Assembly (NCBI GenBank): GCA_963724195.1
Contig: CAVRTQ010000010.1
Coordinates: 292,140 to 356,139, forward strand
Direction of reading: 5' to 3'
DNA from: Solirubrobacter sp963724195
GTDB lineage: Bacteria; Actinomycetota; Thermoleophilia; Solirubrobacterales; Solirubrobacteraceae
DNA length: 64,000 bases
The notes beneath the pieces are model-generated. The model worked only from the letters and a program-made list of their open reading frames with translations, was not told the DNA's origin and did not search any database. Made by a program: the position numbers and the translations under genes. This document shows positions 56,457 to 64,000 of this stretch, one piece after another (position 1 is the stretch's first letter; the number at the start of each line of letters is the position of its first letter).

Positions 56457-58869
56457 CCCGGGGGGAATCGGTCAGCGCCAGCTCGACGACGAGCCGACGG
56501 TCGTCGCGCGAGACCACCGTCACCGGCACGGGCCGGCCCGTCAGTGGGTCGGTGGCGCTCAGATGCGCGTCGCGGTCGAGGCCGCCGAGGGTGAGCCGGT
56601 AGGTCGCCTCGGGCAGGTCCCAGCGGGTGACGTCCGAACGCGGGGCGTGCGGCTTGTGGAGCGTCGCCATGTCACGCGTCATCACGTACGCGGGGATCGC
56701 GAAGCGCGTGTCCGAGAGCTGGAACGGCAGCACGGCGGTGACGTCGCGGTTGTGGAGCGGCGGGTGGTCGGCGGTGCCGTCGCCGGGGAACTGCACCTGG
56801 TGGTGGCGGTCGGCGATCGCGTCGAGCGTCAGCGCCCGCGGGACGCTGACCGGCTGCGAGTCCGCGAACGGCGCGGTCAGGCGGGCCATCGCCTTCACGC
56901 TCTCGCCCGCGTCGCCGGACTGAGCGAAGAACGCCTCGTCGACGACGCCGTACGCGCTCCCGCGCGCGGCGTAGAAGTGCAGCGCCGTCACGCCCTTGTT
57001 GACGAAGGCCACGAGGCTGCGCAGCAGGCCCTTGGACATGATGTGGCGTTTGGCGGCGGACGTCAGCTCCTCCTGGGGTAGCCGCTCGTCCGCCAAGTCG
57101 AGGTTGAGTTCCGTGAGCCACATCGTGGGGGCGGCACCGCCGGGCGGATGGGTGTGGCGACCGTGCGGCGTGCCGTAGATGTCGGTGGTGACGGGCGACA
57201 GGTCGCGGATCAGCGTCTCGGTCTGGAACCCGTTGAGGTAGTACTCGGGGAGGAACGCGCGCGGCAGCGGCGCGTGCTCCGTCGGCGCCCCGCCCGGTCC
57301 GACCCCGCGCGTGTTGCGCTGCACCTGCTGCGGATACTCGCGCAACGGCGGGTACGGGTGCTTGTCGATGGCGGTCACGCCGGCCGGCACGGTCGCGCCC
57401 GAGGGCCACGGGGACTCGCTGGCGAAGCCGTCGCCCACGCCGACGCGCGAGACGCCGTTGTGCGGGTCGCGCAGATACCACACGGTGCGCTCGAGCAGCG
57501 TCCGGTGGACGTCGCCCCGGCCCTGCAGCGCGGGCGGCACCGGGTCGTAGTAGGAGGCGATGTCGAGGAAGTCCGAGCCGAAGCTCAGCTCGTTCCAGAT
57601 CTCCACGTCGAAGGCGTCGCCGCCCAGGACGGCCTTCGCCCGGCTGGTGACCGCGTACACGTACTGCAGCCAGCCGTTGAACGTCGCCTCGAACGCCGGG
57701 TGCGCCGAGCCGTCGTCGCGCAGGGGCGCTGTGAAGGGCGCGAAGCGGAGCGTGAAGCCCTCGTGCTCGCCTTCGGCGAGGGCTCGCGCAAGCGGCTTGG
57801 ACAACGTGGCCGTGCCATCGGGGGCGATCGCGGTGATCAAGACGTCGGCGGCTTTGCCGTCTGGCGCGTTGAAGCCGGTGTGCCCCGGGACGACAGCCCC
57901 CACGTCGGCCGAGGCGAGCTGGACGGTGCGCTCGCCGGCGGGCGCCGACCGGGTCAGCGTGAGCGGCACGCGGCGGATCGGGTTGGGCTCGTTGTGGTTG
58001 GCGTTCAGGAGCAACAGCGGGCGGATGCCGTTGTCCTTCAGTGCCCGCAGCATCGTGTCGAACTTCCACGTGTCGCGGAGCACGGCTGGATCGTCGTAGG
58101 CGGTGGCGTTCCACCCGAACTCGAGGCGCGCGCGCCGGAAGCCGGAGTCGGCGAGCAGGCGCGCCGTGCGCGCGGCGTCGGTGGCGCTGACGTTGAAGTT
58201 GATGCCCACGGCGTCGCGCAGGGTGGTGCCCGGGACGGTGTCCAGGTAGGAACGCCATGGCTGCAGCCAGAACGAGCGTTCGCCGAACGGCATCAGCGCC
58301 GCGTGCCAGCGCCCGATCGGCGAGTCGAGCGACGCCCACCGTCCCTCGGGGGCAGCGGTCGGCGGCCGCGTCGGGCCGGTGGTCGGCGGCCGCGGATGCT
58401 CCGCCGTGGGCTCGGTCGCCGCCGGGACCGGCGCGGCGGGTGCGGTCTCGTACGCCGGTCGCTGCGGCGCCGGGTACTCGAGTGGCGCCTTGGGCACCAG
58501 GGCCTCGACGGCGAACGCGGCGGCGCGGGCGGCGCGGCCGTCCGTGCCCCGCACGGTCCGGCGGGCGGCGAGATAGCGCACGCTCGTGACTTCGGCCGCA
58601 TGGGCGAGCGTGAGCCGCAACGTGTCGGCTCGCGGACCTCGACGCACCGCGCGGACGGCCACACGCGGGCGGCCGGCGCGGACGTCGAACGCCACGCGCG
58701 CACGGGCCTCACCGTGCACGCGCACGGCCGCCGACCAGCGCACGGTCACGGACTTGCCCGCCGCCTGGACGCCGGTCAGTTGCGGGGCCGGCGCGGAACG
58801 CGCGGCCGCGGGCAGCGCGAACAGTGCCAGCAGGCAGAGCGTCGCGGTCGTGAAGCGCGGGAGGGCCAT
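56431..58869 (-). CDS. Secreted clan-A-like glycoside hydrolase, copy 2
   Basis: The 812-residue protein has a signal peptide (MALPRFTTATLCLLALFALP), an N-terminal Ig-like domain (about 30-125), a Pro/Thr-rich linker (about 130-180) and a TIM-barrel-like domain. DAVGINFNVSATDAARTARL opens the barrel. FDVEIWNELSFGSDF carries the Asn-Glu acid/base pair and PTMWLTELNLD a plausible nucleophile Glu. The C-terminal beta domain ends LALTDSPRVILADESR. Unlike copy 1 it has a cleavable signal and a linker, so it is probably released or wall-attached. The frame is intact. A role in cutting the polysaccharide made by this locus is inferred from position. Confidence 0.82.
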   Translation of the reverse strand: MALPRFTTATLCLLALFALPAAARSAPAPQLTGVQAAGKSVTVRWSAAVRVHGEARARVAFDVRAGRPRVAVRAVRRGPRADTLRLTLAHAAEVTSVRYLAARRTVRGTDGRAARAAAFAVEALVPKAPLEYPAPQRPAYETAPAAPVPAATEPTAEHPRPPTTGPTRPPTAAPEGRWASLDSPIGRWHAALMPFGERSFWLQPWRSYLDTVPGTTLRDAVGINFNVSATDAARTARLLADSGFRRARLEFGWNATAYDDPAVLRDTWKFDTMLRALKDNGIRPLLLLNANHNEPNPIRRVPLTLTRSAPAGERTVQLASADVGAVVPGHTGFNAPDGKAADVLITAIAPDGTATLSKPLARALAEGEHEGFTLRFAPFTAPLRDDGSAHPAFEATFNGWLQYVYAVTSRAKAVLGGDAFDVEIWNELSFGSDFLDIASYYDPVPPALQGRGDVHRTLLERTVWYLRDPHNGVSRVGVGDGFASESPWPSGATVPAGVTAIDKHPYPPLREYPQQVQRNTRGVGPGGAPTEHAPLPRAFLPEYYLNGFQTETLIRDLSPVTTDIYGTPHGRHTHPPGGAAPTMWLTELNLDLADERLPQEELTSAAKRHIMSKGLLRSLVAFVNKGVTALHFYAARGSAYGVVDEAFFAQSGDAGESVKAMARLTAPFADSQPVSVPRALTLDAIADRHHQVQFPGDGTADHPPLHNRDVTAVLPFQLSDTRFAIPAYVMTRDMATLHKPHAPRSDVTRWDLPEATYRLTLGGLDRDAHLSATDPLTGRPVPVTVVSRDDRRLVVELALTDSPRVILADESR

Positions 58870-58961
58870 GCGTTGGTTCTCACTAAGTGCGCCCTGGACG
58901 GTACCGAGAAACGCGAATAGGCGTCCAGATGCCGATTGGTGATCGATCTCTAGATCAGGCT

Positions 58962-59783
58962 TCAGTCCCCGTCGAGCGGGATCTGCCAGTCCTCGAGCCC
59001 GATGTACTGCGAGTACTGCGGGTGCTCGAAGCAGTGCAGCACGAACGTCGTGTCGTTCCAGACGGCCGGAACCCGCCGCTTCCAGCGCAGCCCCTGGATC
59101 TGCCCGAGCTTGCGCTCGGCGTGCGCCGCGTTGAACTCGTTGATCGCGAGCTGCTCGCCCGCGAACTCGCAGTGGAGCTCGTCGTCGGCCCCGATCAGGT
59201 CGTCGAAGTAGCAGAACACGCGCGGGAGCAGCCGGTCGTCCGGTGCGTCGAAGAGCTCGAGCGCCCGTGCCGTGGACGAGTAGTAGTCCAGGTCGAAGCT
59301 CACGAACCCCACGGGTGCGCCCGCGACCGCCTCGATCAGCTGCGGGACGGTGTCGCCGACGTCCCCGAGCAGCAGCTGCGCGCCCTGCAGGCGCGCCCGG
59401 AGCGCGTCGTGGTCCATCTTGAACTGCCCCGCGCGCCAGATGTAGGGCAGGTCCTTGTTCGTCGACGCCGGAGGCAGGCCACCGCCCGAGTCCATGCCGA
59501 ACACCCGCACCTTCACCTGCGTGAGGGCCGTCACGTCGCGCGCGTGCTGCTCGAGTTGGACGAGTCCACGCCCGCCGGCCACGCCGAACTCGACCGCGGA
59601 GATCTCCGGGATCCCGAGGCGCTGGGCGAGCACCGCAGCCTTGTGCAGGCTGTACGCGTACTGGGGGTACGGATGGGCGTCCCAGGTGAGCCGGCGCTCG
59701 AACGGCGCGTCCGGGCGGACCAGCTTCTGCAGGGCACGGCCCGGCTCGACGAAATATCCGAGGGCACTTGAGTATCGGGCCAT
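58962..59783 (-). CDS. Class I SAM-dependent methyltransferase
   Basis: The 273-residue protein has the motif ISAVEFGVAGGRGLVQLEQH (motif I), then VKVRVFGMDSGGGLPPAS and GAPVGFVSFDLDYYSSTARA (motif with paired Asp), followed by RVFCYFDDLIGADDELHCEF, which resembles the metal-binding Asp-Asp of TylF/MycE-type sugar O-methyltransferases. It likely methylates a sugar of the surface glycan or its precursor. TAGGTT lies 7 bases before the ATG (leaderless candidate). It is an independent unit between the glycosidase-like gene and the pseudogene fragment. Confidence 0.8.
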   Translation of the reverse strand: MARYSSALGYFVEPGRALQKLVRPDAPFERRLTWDAHPYPQYAYSLHKAAVLAQRLGIPEISAVEFGVAGGRGLVQLEQHARDVTALTQVKVRVFGMDSGGGLPPASTNKDLPYIWRAGQFKMDHDALRARLQGAQLLLGDVGDTVPQLIEAVAGAPVGFVSFDLDYYSSTARALELFDAPDDRLLPRVFCYFDDLIGADDELHCEFAGEQLAINEFNAAHAERKLGQIQGLRWKRRVPAVWNDTTFVLHCFEHPQYSQYIGLEDWQIPLDGD

Positions 59784-59849
59784 GCGCGCGAACCTACTGG
59801 ATCGGCGCGGGAGGGCGGAGACCGTTCCCCGCCCTTCCCCCCGGTCGGG

Positions 59850-59891
59850 CTAACCCTCGTCCACGAAGATGACGCGAGGCGAGTCGGTCAA
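59850..59891 (-). pseudogene. Remnant of a third glycosidase-like gene (last 13 codons)
   Basis: The minus strand reads LTDSPRVIFVDEG and a TAG stop. The first eight residues are identical to the C-terminus of copy 2 (LTDSPRVI), followed by a similar acidic end. No upstream part remains, because the gene at 59903 begins 11 bases before. It looks like the scar of a deletion or replacement that removed a third glycosidase-like gene and left its last codons. Confidence 0.6.
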
Positions 59892-59902
59892 GCACCTGTT
59901 GC

Positions 59903-60988
59903 TCAGTGGCGCAGGTCCTCGACCGCCGCGCGCAGGTTCCGCTGGAAGGACTCCACCGAGAAGCGCTCGGCGTTGCGCCGGATCACCTTGGGGTCGAACG
60001 CTTCGGCGTCGAGCCGCATCGTCTTGGCCAGCGCACCGACGTCGTTGGGCGGGACGAGCCAGCCGGTCTCACCCGGCAGCACGGTCTCCCGGGCGCCTCC
60101 CGCGTCCGCGGCGATCACCGGACGGCCCGCCGCCTGAGCCTCGACGGCCGCGATGCCGAACTCCTCCACGCTCGGCACGACGATCGCGCCGCTGGTCGCG
60201 TACAGGCGTTCGAGCTCGTCATCGGCCACGCGGCCGACGAACTCCGCCGACCGCCGGAAGCGATGGCGCAGCCGCGGCAGCTCCGGCCCTTCGCCGACGA
60301 CCCGGATGCGCCGGCCGGCGAGCTCTGCGGCCTCGAGGGCGACCTCGACCCGCTTGTGACGGGTGATCTCCCCGACGAACAGCAGATCCTCGCCCCCCAG
60401 AGACGGGTTGAAGCGAAGCACGTCGACCGGTGGATGGACGATCGGGGCGTCCCGCCCCCAGAAGCGCTTGATCCGCGCGCGCGTGATCTGCGAGTTCGCG
60501 ATCAACCCCGTCAGGCGGGACATGGCCTGACGGTCGAAGCGTCGGTGACGGCGCAGGGCGAGCGACAGCAGCGGGCGCAGCGGGGGCGGCAGCTCGCCGA
60601 GGGCGACGGGGACGTCGTGCCACGCGTAACGGAACGGCGAATGGCAGTAACAGACGTGCTGAGCGCCCGGCGCGGCATGCAGGCCGTGCGCGAACGCGCT
60701 GCTGGAGGACACGAGCAACTCGTGCGGATCCAGCTGCATCCGGTTGATGACCGACGGATACAGCGGCAGGAAGCGGCGGAACCCGTCCTGCTTGATGTTC
60801 ATGCGCTGCATGAACGACGTCGAGACCCGGCGGCCGGCGAAGCGCCCGCCCGTGCCGTGCTCGTCGTAGAGCAGCGTGTAGATGGGGGCCTGCGGCCACA
60901 GGTCGGCCATCGCGCCGAACGTCCGCTCGGCGCCGCGCATCACCAACAGGTAGTCGTGCGCGAGGGCGACCGAGCCGTCCACGGACAC
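59903..60988 (-). CDS. Glycosyltransferase family 4
   Basis: The protein of about 361 residues begins VSVDGSVALAHDYLLVMRGA, then ERTFGAMADLWPQAPIYTLL. The donor half has LLFVGEITRHKRVEVALEAA, AIVVPSVEEFGIAAVEAQAA with the E-x7-E motif, and RPVIAADAGGARETVLPGET. HVCYCHSPFRYAWHDVP is a motif seen in mannosyl- and related transferases that act early on lipid-linked sugars. I prefer the GTG at 60988, which lies directly after the glf stop; ATG at 61012 would overlap glf by 23 bases. It forms an operon with glf and the sugar phosphotransferase gene. Confidence 0.88.
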   Translation of the reverse strand: MSVDGSVALAHDYLLVMRGAERTFGAMADLWPQAPIYTLLYDEHGTGGRFAGRRVSTSFMQRMNIKQDGFRRFLPLYPSVINRMQLDPHELLVSSSSAFAHGLHAAPGAQHVCYCHSPFRYAWHDVPVALGELPPPLRPLLSLALRRHRRFDRQAMSRLTGLIANSQITRARIKRFWGRDAPIVHPPVDVLRFNPSLGGEDLLFVGEITRHKRVEVALEAAELAGRRIRVVGEGPELPRLRHRFRRSAEFVGRVADDELERLYATSGAIVVPSVEEFGIAAVEAQAAGRPVIAADAGGARETVLPGETGWLVPPNDVGALAKTMRLDAEAFDPKVIRRNAERFSVESFQRNLRAAVEDLRH

Positions 60989-60989
60989 C

Positions 60990-62139
60990 TCAGGCCGCCA
61001 TGGCGAGGTCAAGACGCTCGGCCAGCTTGGCGTAGGTGCTGAGCGCCTGCCCGGTCACCTGGTCCATGTTCAGGTACTGGTAGCGGGCCAGCCGCCCGAC
61101 GAACGTGACGCCGTCCTCGGCGGCGGCCAAGGCCTCGTAGCGCTTGTACAAGGCTCTGGTCTCGTCGCTCGGGATGGGGTAGTACGGGTCGCCTTCGTCG
61201 CGCGGGAACTCCGCGATCAGCGTCGAGTGCTCCAGCTGCTGGCCCGTGACGTGCCGCAGTTCCGTCGTCCGCGTGTAGGGCACGTCGACGCTCGGCTCGT
61301 TGATCGGTGCCGACCGGCTGGACGAGCCCGCCGCCCGGCGTCGGCTCCGTGCGCAGGCTGAACTCGAGCGAGCGGTACGGCAGCTCGCCGTAGCAGCGGT
61401 CGAAGTACAGGTCGACGGGCCCGGTGAAGACGACGTGCCGGAGCTTGAGCTGCTCGCGCACGTCGAAGAAGTCGGTCGACACCCGCACGTCGATCAGCGG
61501 GTGGTCGAGCATACGGGCGAACATGGCCGTGAACCCCTCGGCCGGCATCTTCTGGAACGTGTCCGTGAAGTAGCGGTCGTCGCTGTTGGTGCGCGTCGGG
61601 ATGCGCGATGCCACGGACGCGTGCAGCTCGGACGGGTCGCGCTTCCACTGCTTGCGCGTGTACCCGCGGAAGAACTTCTCGTACAGGTCGCGCCCGACCT
61701 TGGACACGACGGCGTCCTCGCTCGTGCGCACGTAGTCGATCGGCTCTGCCCGCTCGGCGTAGAACGCGGCGACCTCCTCCTCGGTCTGGAGGTTCAGGCC
61801 GTAGAGCTCGTTGACGGTGGTGCGGTTGATCGGGATCGGGACGAGCTGACCGTCGACCCAGGCCCGCACCCGATGCTCGTACGGACGCCAGTCGGTGAAG
61901 CGCGACAGGTAATCCACGACCTTCTCGGCGTTCGTGTGGAAGATGTGCGGCCCGTACTTGTGGACCAGCACGCCGTGTTCGTCGACGTAGTCGTAGGCGT
62001 TGCCCGCGATGTGGTCGCGCTTGTCGATGATGATCACGCGCTGTCCGCTGCTCGCGGCGAGCCGCTCCGCGAGGATGCTGCCGGCGAACCCGGCACCGAC
62101 CACGACAACATCGGCATCAAGGCGTTCTAGGCGTTGCAT
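60990..62139 (-). CDS. glf: UDP-galactopyranose mutase (one frame break)
   Basis: Glf uses reduced FAD to interconvert UDP-galactopyranose and UDP-galactofuranose. Seen: DVVVVGAGFAGSILAERLAA (FAD site), VIIIDKRDHIAGNAYDYVDE, GVLVHKYGPHIFHTNAEKVV, FRGYTRKQWKRDPSELHASV and FTGPVDLYFDRCYGELPYRS, all family hallmarks. The C-terminus (PYTRTTELRHVTGQQLEHST) is in another frame; the break lies at about 61305-61315. With one base corrected the length is about 382, as expected. Its presence implies that the surface glycan contains galactofuranose. It starts 8 bases after the preceding gene. Confidence 0.93.
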
Positions 62140-62147
62140 GGTTGACC

Positions 62148-63624
62148 TCACATCCCTCGCGCGCGAAGGAGATACGGGATAGTTCTCAGCAGGATCTTCA
62201 CGTCGTTCCACAGCGACCAGTTAGCGACGTACAGGTAGTCGATCTTCACCATCTCATCGAGCGGGATCCGCGCTGATCCGAGGATCTGCCAGTGCCCCGT
62301 CATGCCGGGCGTCAGGTGCAGCCGACGGCGGTGCCAGCCCTCGACCTTGCGGTCCTCGTCGACGACGAGCGGCCGCGGCCCGACGAGGCTCATCTCGCCG
62401 CGCAGCACGTTGACCAGCTGCGGCAGCTCGTCGAGCGACGTCCGGCGCAGGAACCGCCCGACGCGCGTGATGCGCGGGTCGTCGGCGATCTTGAACAGGC
62501 CGTCGGCCTCGTTGCGGTCGCGCAGGTCGTGCCTTGAGCGCGTCCGCGCCGTCGATCATCGTGCGGAACTTGAGCATCTGGAAGCGGCGCCCGTCCTTGC
62601 CGACCCGCATCTGCCGGAACAGCACCGGGCCGCGCGACTCGAGCCTGGATCGCGACGGCGATCGACGGCGAGCAGCGGGCGCAACGCGGTCAGCATCGCC
62701 GCGGCGACCGCGAAGTCGAACCCGCGCTTGAGCAGCCAGCGACGAGCGCGTCAGGCCGAAGCGCGGAACCCCGAGCACGGTCATCCCGCCGATGTCGTCG
62801 AACTCGACGGACGACCCGACGACCTCGAAGACGCCGGGAACGAGTGAGACCTTGGCGCCGAGCGCCTTCGAGAGCTGCACCGCGTCGAGCACGGCGTCGC
62901 CGTCCAGTGCCCGGGGCGCGAGGATCACGCGGTGCACGTCCTGTTCGCGGATGGCGCGCCCGATCTTCGACAGCACCGACTCGAGCGATTGCTCGTCGCC
63001 GAGCTCGACACGCTGGACGATCGCGACGCCGCCGGCGCCGCCTTCCTGCAGCCGGCGGGTGATGCGCAGCGACACCGGAGGTTCGGCGACCAGCAGGCAG
63101 CGTTCCGTCGGTGCGGTGCGGATGGCCAGGTTGCGCGCCACTGCGCGAGCGGCGGCACTGACGAAGATCAACAGCGCCCACAGACCCACGGCCTGTCCCC
63201 GGCCGAGCGGCCCTTCGATCAACGCCGGGGCCAGCAACCACACGAGCAGGGTGGTCGCGGTCGCCACCTGGGCAAGCGCCGGGATGTCCTCGAGCGTCGT
63301 CTTGTGCAGCAGCAGCTCGTCACGGTCGTAGAGCCCGATCGACTTGGCCACGAGCACCGTCAGCGGGAGGCACAGCACCGTCGCGGGACGCAGCGCGTCG
63401 TCGCCGAACACGGTCACGCCGGCCACGAGCGCCAGAGCGGCCGCGATGACGTCGGCCAGCACGAGCAGGCGACGGAAGCGGCGGTCACGGGCGCGGGCGG
63501 CCGCGCTCCCGGGGACTTCGTGCAGCGTGTGCACGCCTGAGCGCAGAAAGCGACGCGCGATTCGGCGATCGAATCCGAGGTCGTCGTCGGCGGGGTGATC
63601 TCTGGCTTCTCTGAGTGAAGACAC
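62148..63624 (-). CDS. Polyprenyl-phosphate sugar-1-phosphate transferase (WbaP-like; several frame breaks)
   Basis: This enzyme transfers a sugar-1-phosphate to undecaprenyl phosphate and so starts repeat-unit synthesis. The N-terminal half has four hydrophobic segments (e.g. RLLVLADVIAAALALVAGVT) and a CoA-binding-like cytoplasmic region (GGAGGVAIVQRVELGDEQSL). The C-terminal catalytic part has LESRGPVLFRQMRVGKDGRR, FQMLKFRTMIDGADAL, MLRGEMSLVGPRPLVVDEDR and HLTPGMTGHWQILGSARIPL, the bacterial sugar transferase signature. Breaks near 62742, 62667, 62646 and 62532 are each one base; after correction the protein is about 490 residues, typical of the family. The GTG start is at 63624. It is the first gene of the unit with glf and a GT4. 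Confidence 0.9.
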
Positions 63625-63834
63625 TGATTCTGTTCCGCGGTAGGCAGGAGCCCGCCTCGCGGGGATCGCGAAACTCGGTTGGAGTCGCCGTCCGATCTCC
63701 TTTTGCGCGCCGCCTACCAGCTCGGCGCACCCCTCCGGGCGAACGGCTCATCCGCAGCTCTTACTGCCCAACGGATGTTCAGAGCAACCTTCCCTACTGC
63801 TGATGCGGACGCTACCTACCGACGGTCCAACAAT

Positions 63835-63872
63835 GGGTGGTAGATCTGTAAAACAGCGCCATACGGGTGGTA
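63835..63872. promoter_or_regulatory. Direct repeats upstream of the sugar phosphotransferase gene
   Basis: GGGTGGTA occurs at 63835-63842 and at 63865-63872, that is 30 bases (about three helical turns) apart on the same strand. They lie about 210-250 bases upstream of the GTG start in a 325-base stretch (63625-63949) in which I see no gene. They may be binding sites for an activator of the polysaccharide operon. Confidence 0.45.
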
Positions 63873-63949
63873 TCGGCACTATTCCTGACGCGCTCGCGGT
63901 ACGGAGGATTACGTCGGCGAGGACGTGGGAAGGGGCGGCGCTTAACGAC

Positions 63950-63975
63950 GAAGGGCGCCCCGGAGGGCGCCCTTC
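63950..63975 (-). terminator. Terminator of a minus-strand gene beyond the right edge
   Basis: A perfect 10-bp stem (gaagggcgcc / ggcgcccttc) with a 6-base loop is followed on the minus strand by GTCGTTAAG, the same arrangement as the rpoC terminator. It most likely ends a gene lying to the right of the window. Confidence 0.7.
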
Positions 63976-64000
63976 AAAAGCCGAAAAAGGCGTGTACTGC

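Noticed and set aside
63615..63803. Possible 62-residue protein on the plus strand near the right end
   Set aside because: It lies in the region that must hold the promoter of the sugar phosphotransferase gene, has a composition like non-coding DNA and shows no motif or ribosome binding site.

Overview
The window is very GC-rich and gene-dense. Its gene content and order suggest a Gram-positive actinobacterium of the Thermoleophilia/Solirubrobacterales type (inference; no rRNA gene is present to settle it). Pointers are the RNA polymerase and ribosomal protein sequences, GTG and TTG starts, secreted proteins ending in a beta-rich tail that I recall from Solirubrobacter-like proteins, and a galactofuranose-type polysaccharide locus.

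Layout. (1) 1-6.4 kb: the front of the S10 operon (rpsJ-rplC-rplD-rplW-rplB-rpsS) plus tuf and fusA, all on the minus strand. (2) 6.6-9.9 kb: an inserted block with a secreted protein of unknown function, then an ArsR-type regulator divergent from a 211-residue cytochrome P450-like protein and a PEP mutase/isocitrate lyase family enzyme. A large foldback element lies at 9.9-10.2 kb. (3) 10.2-11.1 kb: rpsG and rpsL with their own terminator. (4) 11.1-16.3 kb: a carotenoid-desaturase-like FAD oxidoreductase, alanine dehydrogenase, a PucR-type regulator and a DMT-type membrane protein. (5) 16.5-30.6 kb: four secreted M14 zinc carboxypeptidase paralogues in a row, with an FHA-HTH protein between the third and fourth. 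(6) 30.7-38.3 kb: rpoC and rpoB. (7) 38.7-63.6 kb: a surface polysaccharide locus containing two clan-A-like glycosidases and a fragment of a third, a Wzz/BY-kinase fusion, a Wzy-like polymerase, a Wzx-like flippase, nine recognisable glycosyltransferases plus one degenerate one, two methyltransferases, UDP-galactopyranose mutase and a polyprenyl-phosphate sugar transferase.

How the parts fit. The classical rpoBC-rpsLG-fusA-tuf-S10 order and strand are kept, but about 19.5 kb has entered between rpoC and rpsL and about 3.8 kb between rpsG and fusA, so the str genes are split into separately terminated units. The polysaccharide locus has what is needed to start on a lipid carrier (sugar phosphotransferase), make UDP-galactofuranose (glf), extend (glycosyltransferases), flip (Wzx), polymerise (Wzy), control length (Wzz/BY-kinase) and trim or release (glycosidases).

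Quality caution. At least 25 single-base frame breaks occur, including in fusA, rpoB and rpoC, which cannot be broken in a living cell. Nearly all look like one extra base. I therefore read most interrupted genes as intact genes with sequence errors and annotate them end to end. A second global pattern is a -10-like hexamer 6-10 bases upstream of many start codons without a Shine-Dalgarno sequence, suggesting leaderless mRNAs for regulators and polysaccharide genes, while translation and secreted-protease genes carry clear Shine-Dalgarno sequences.
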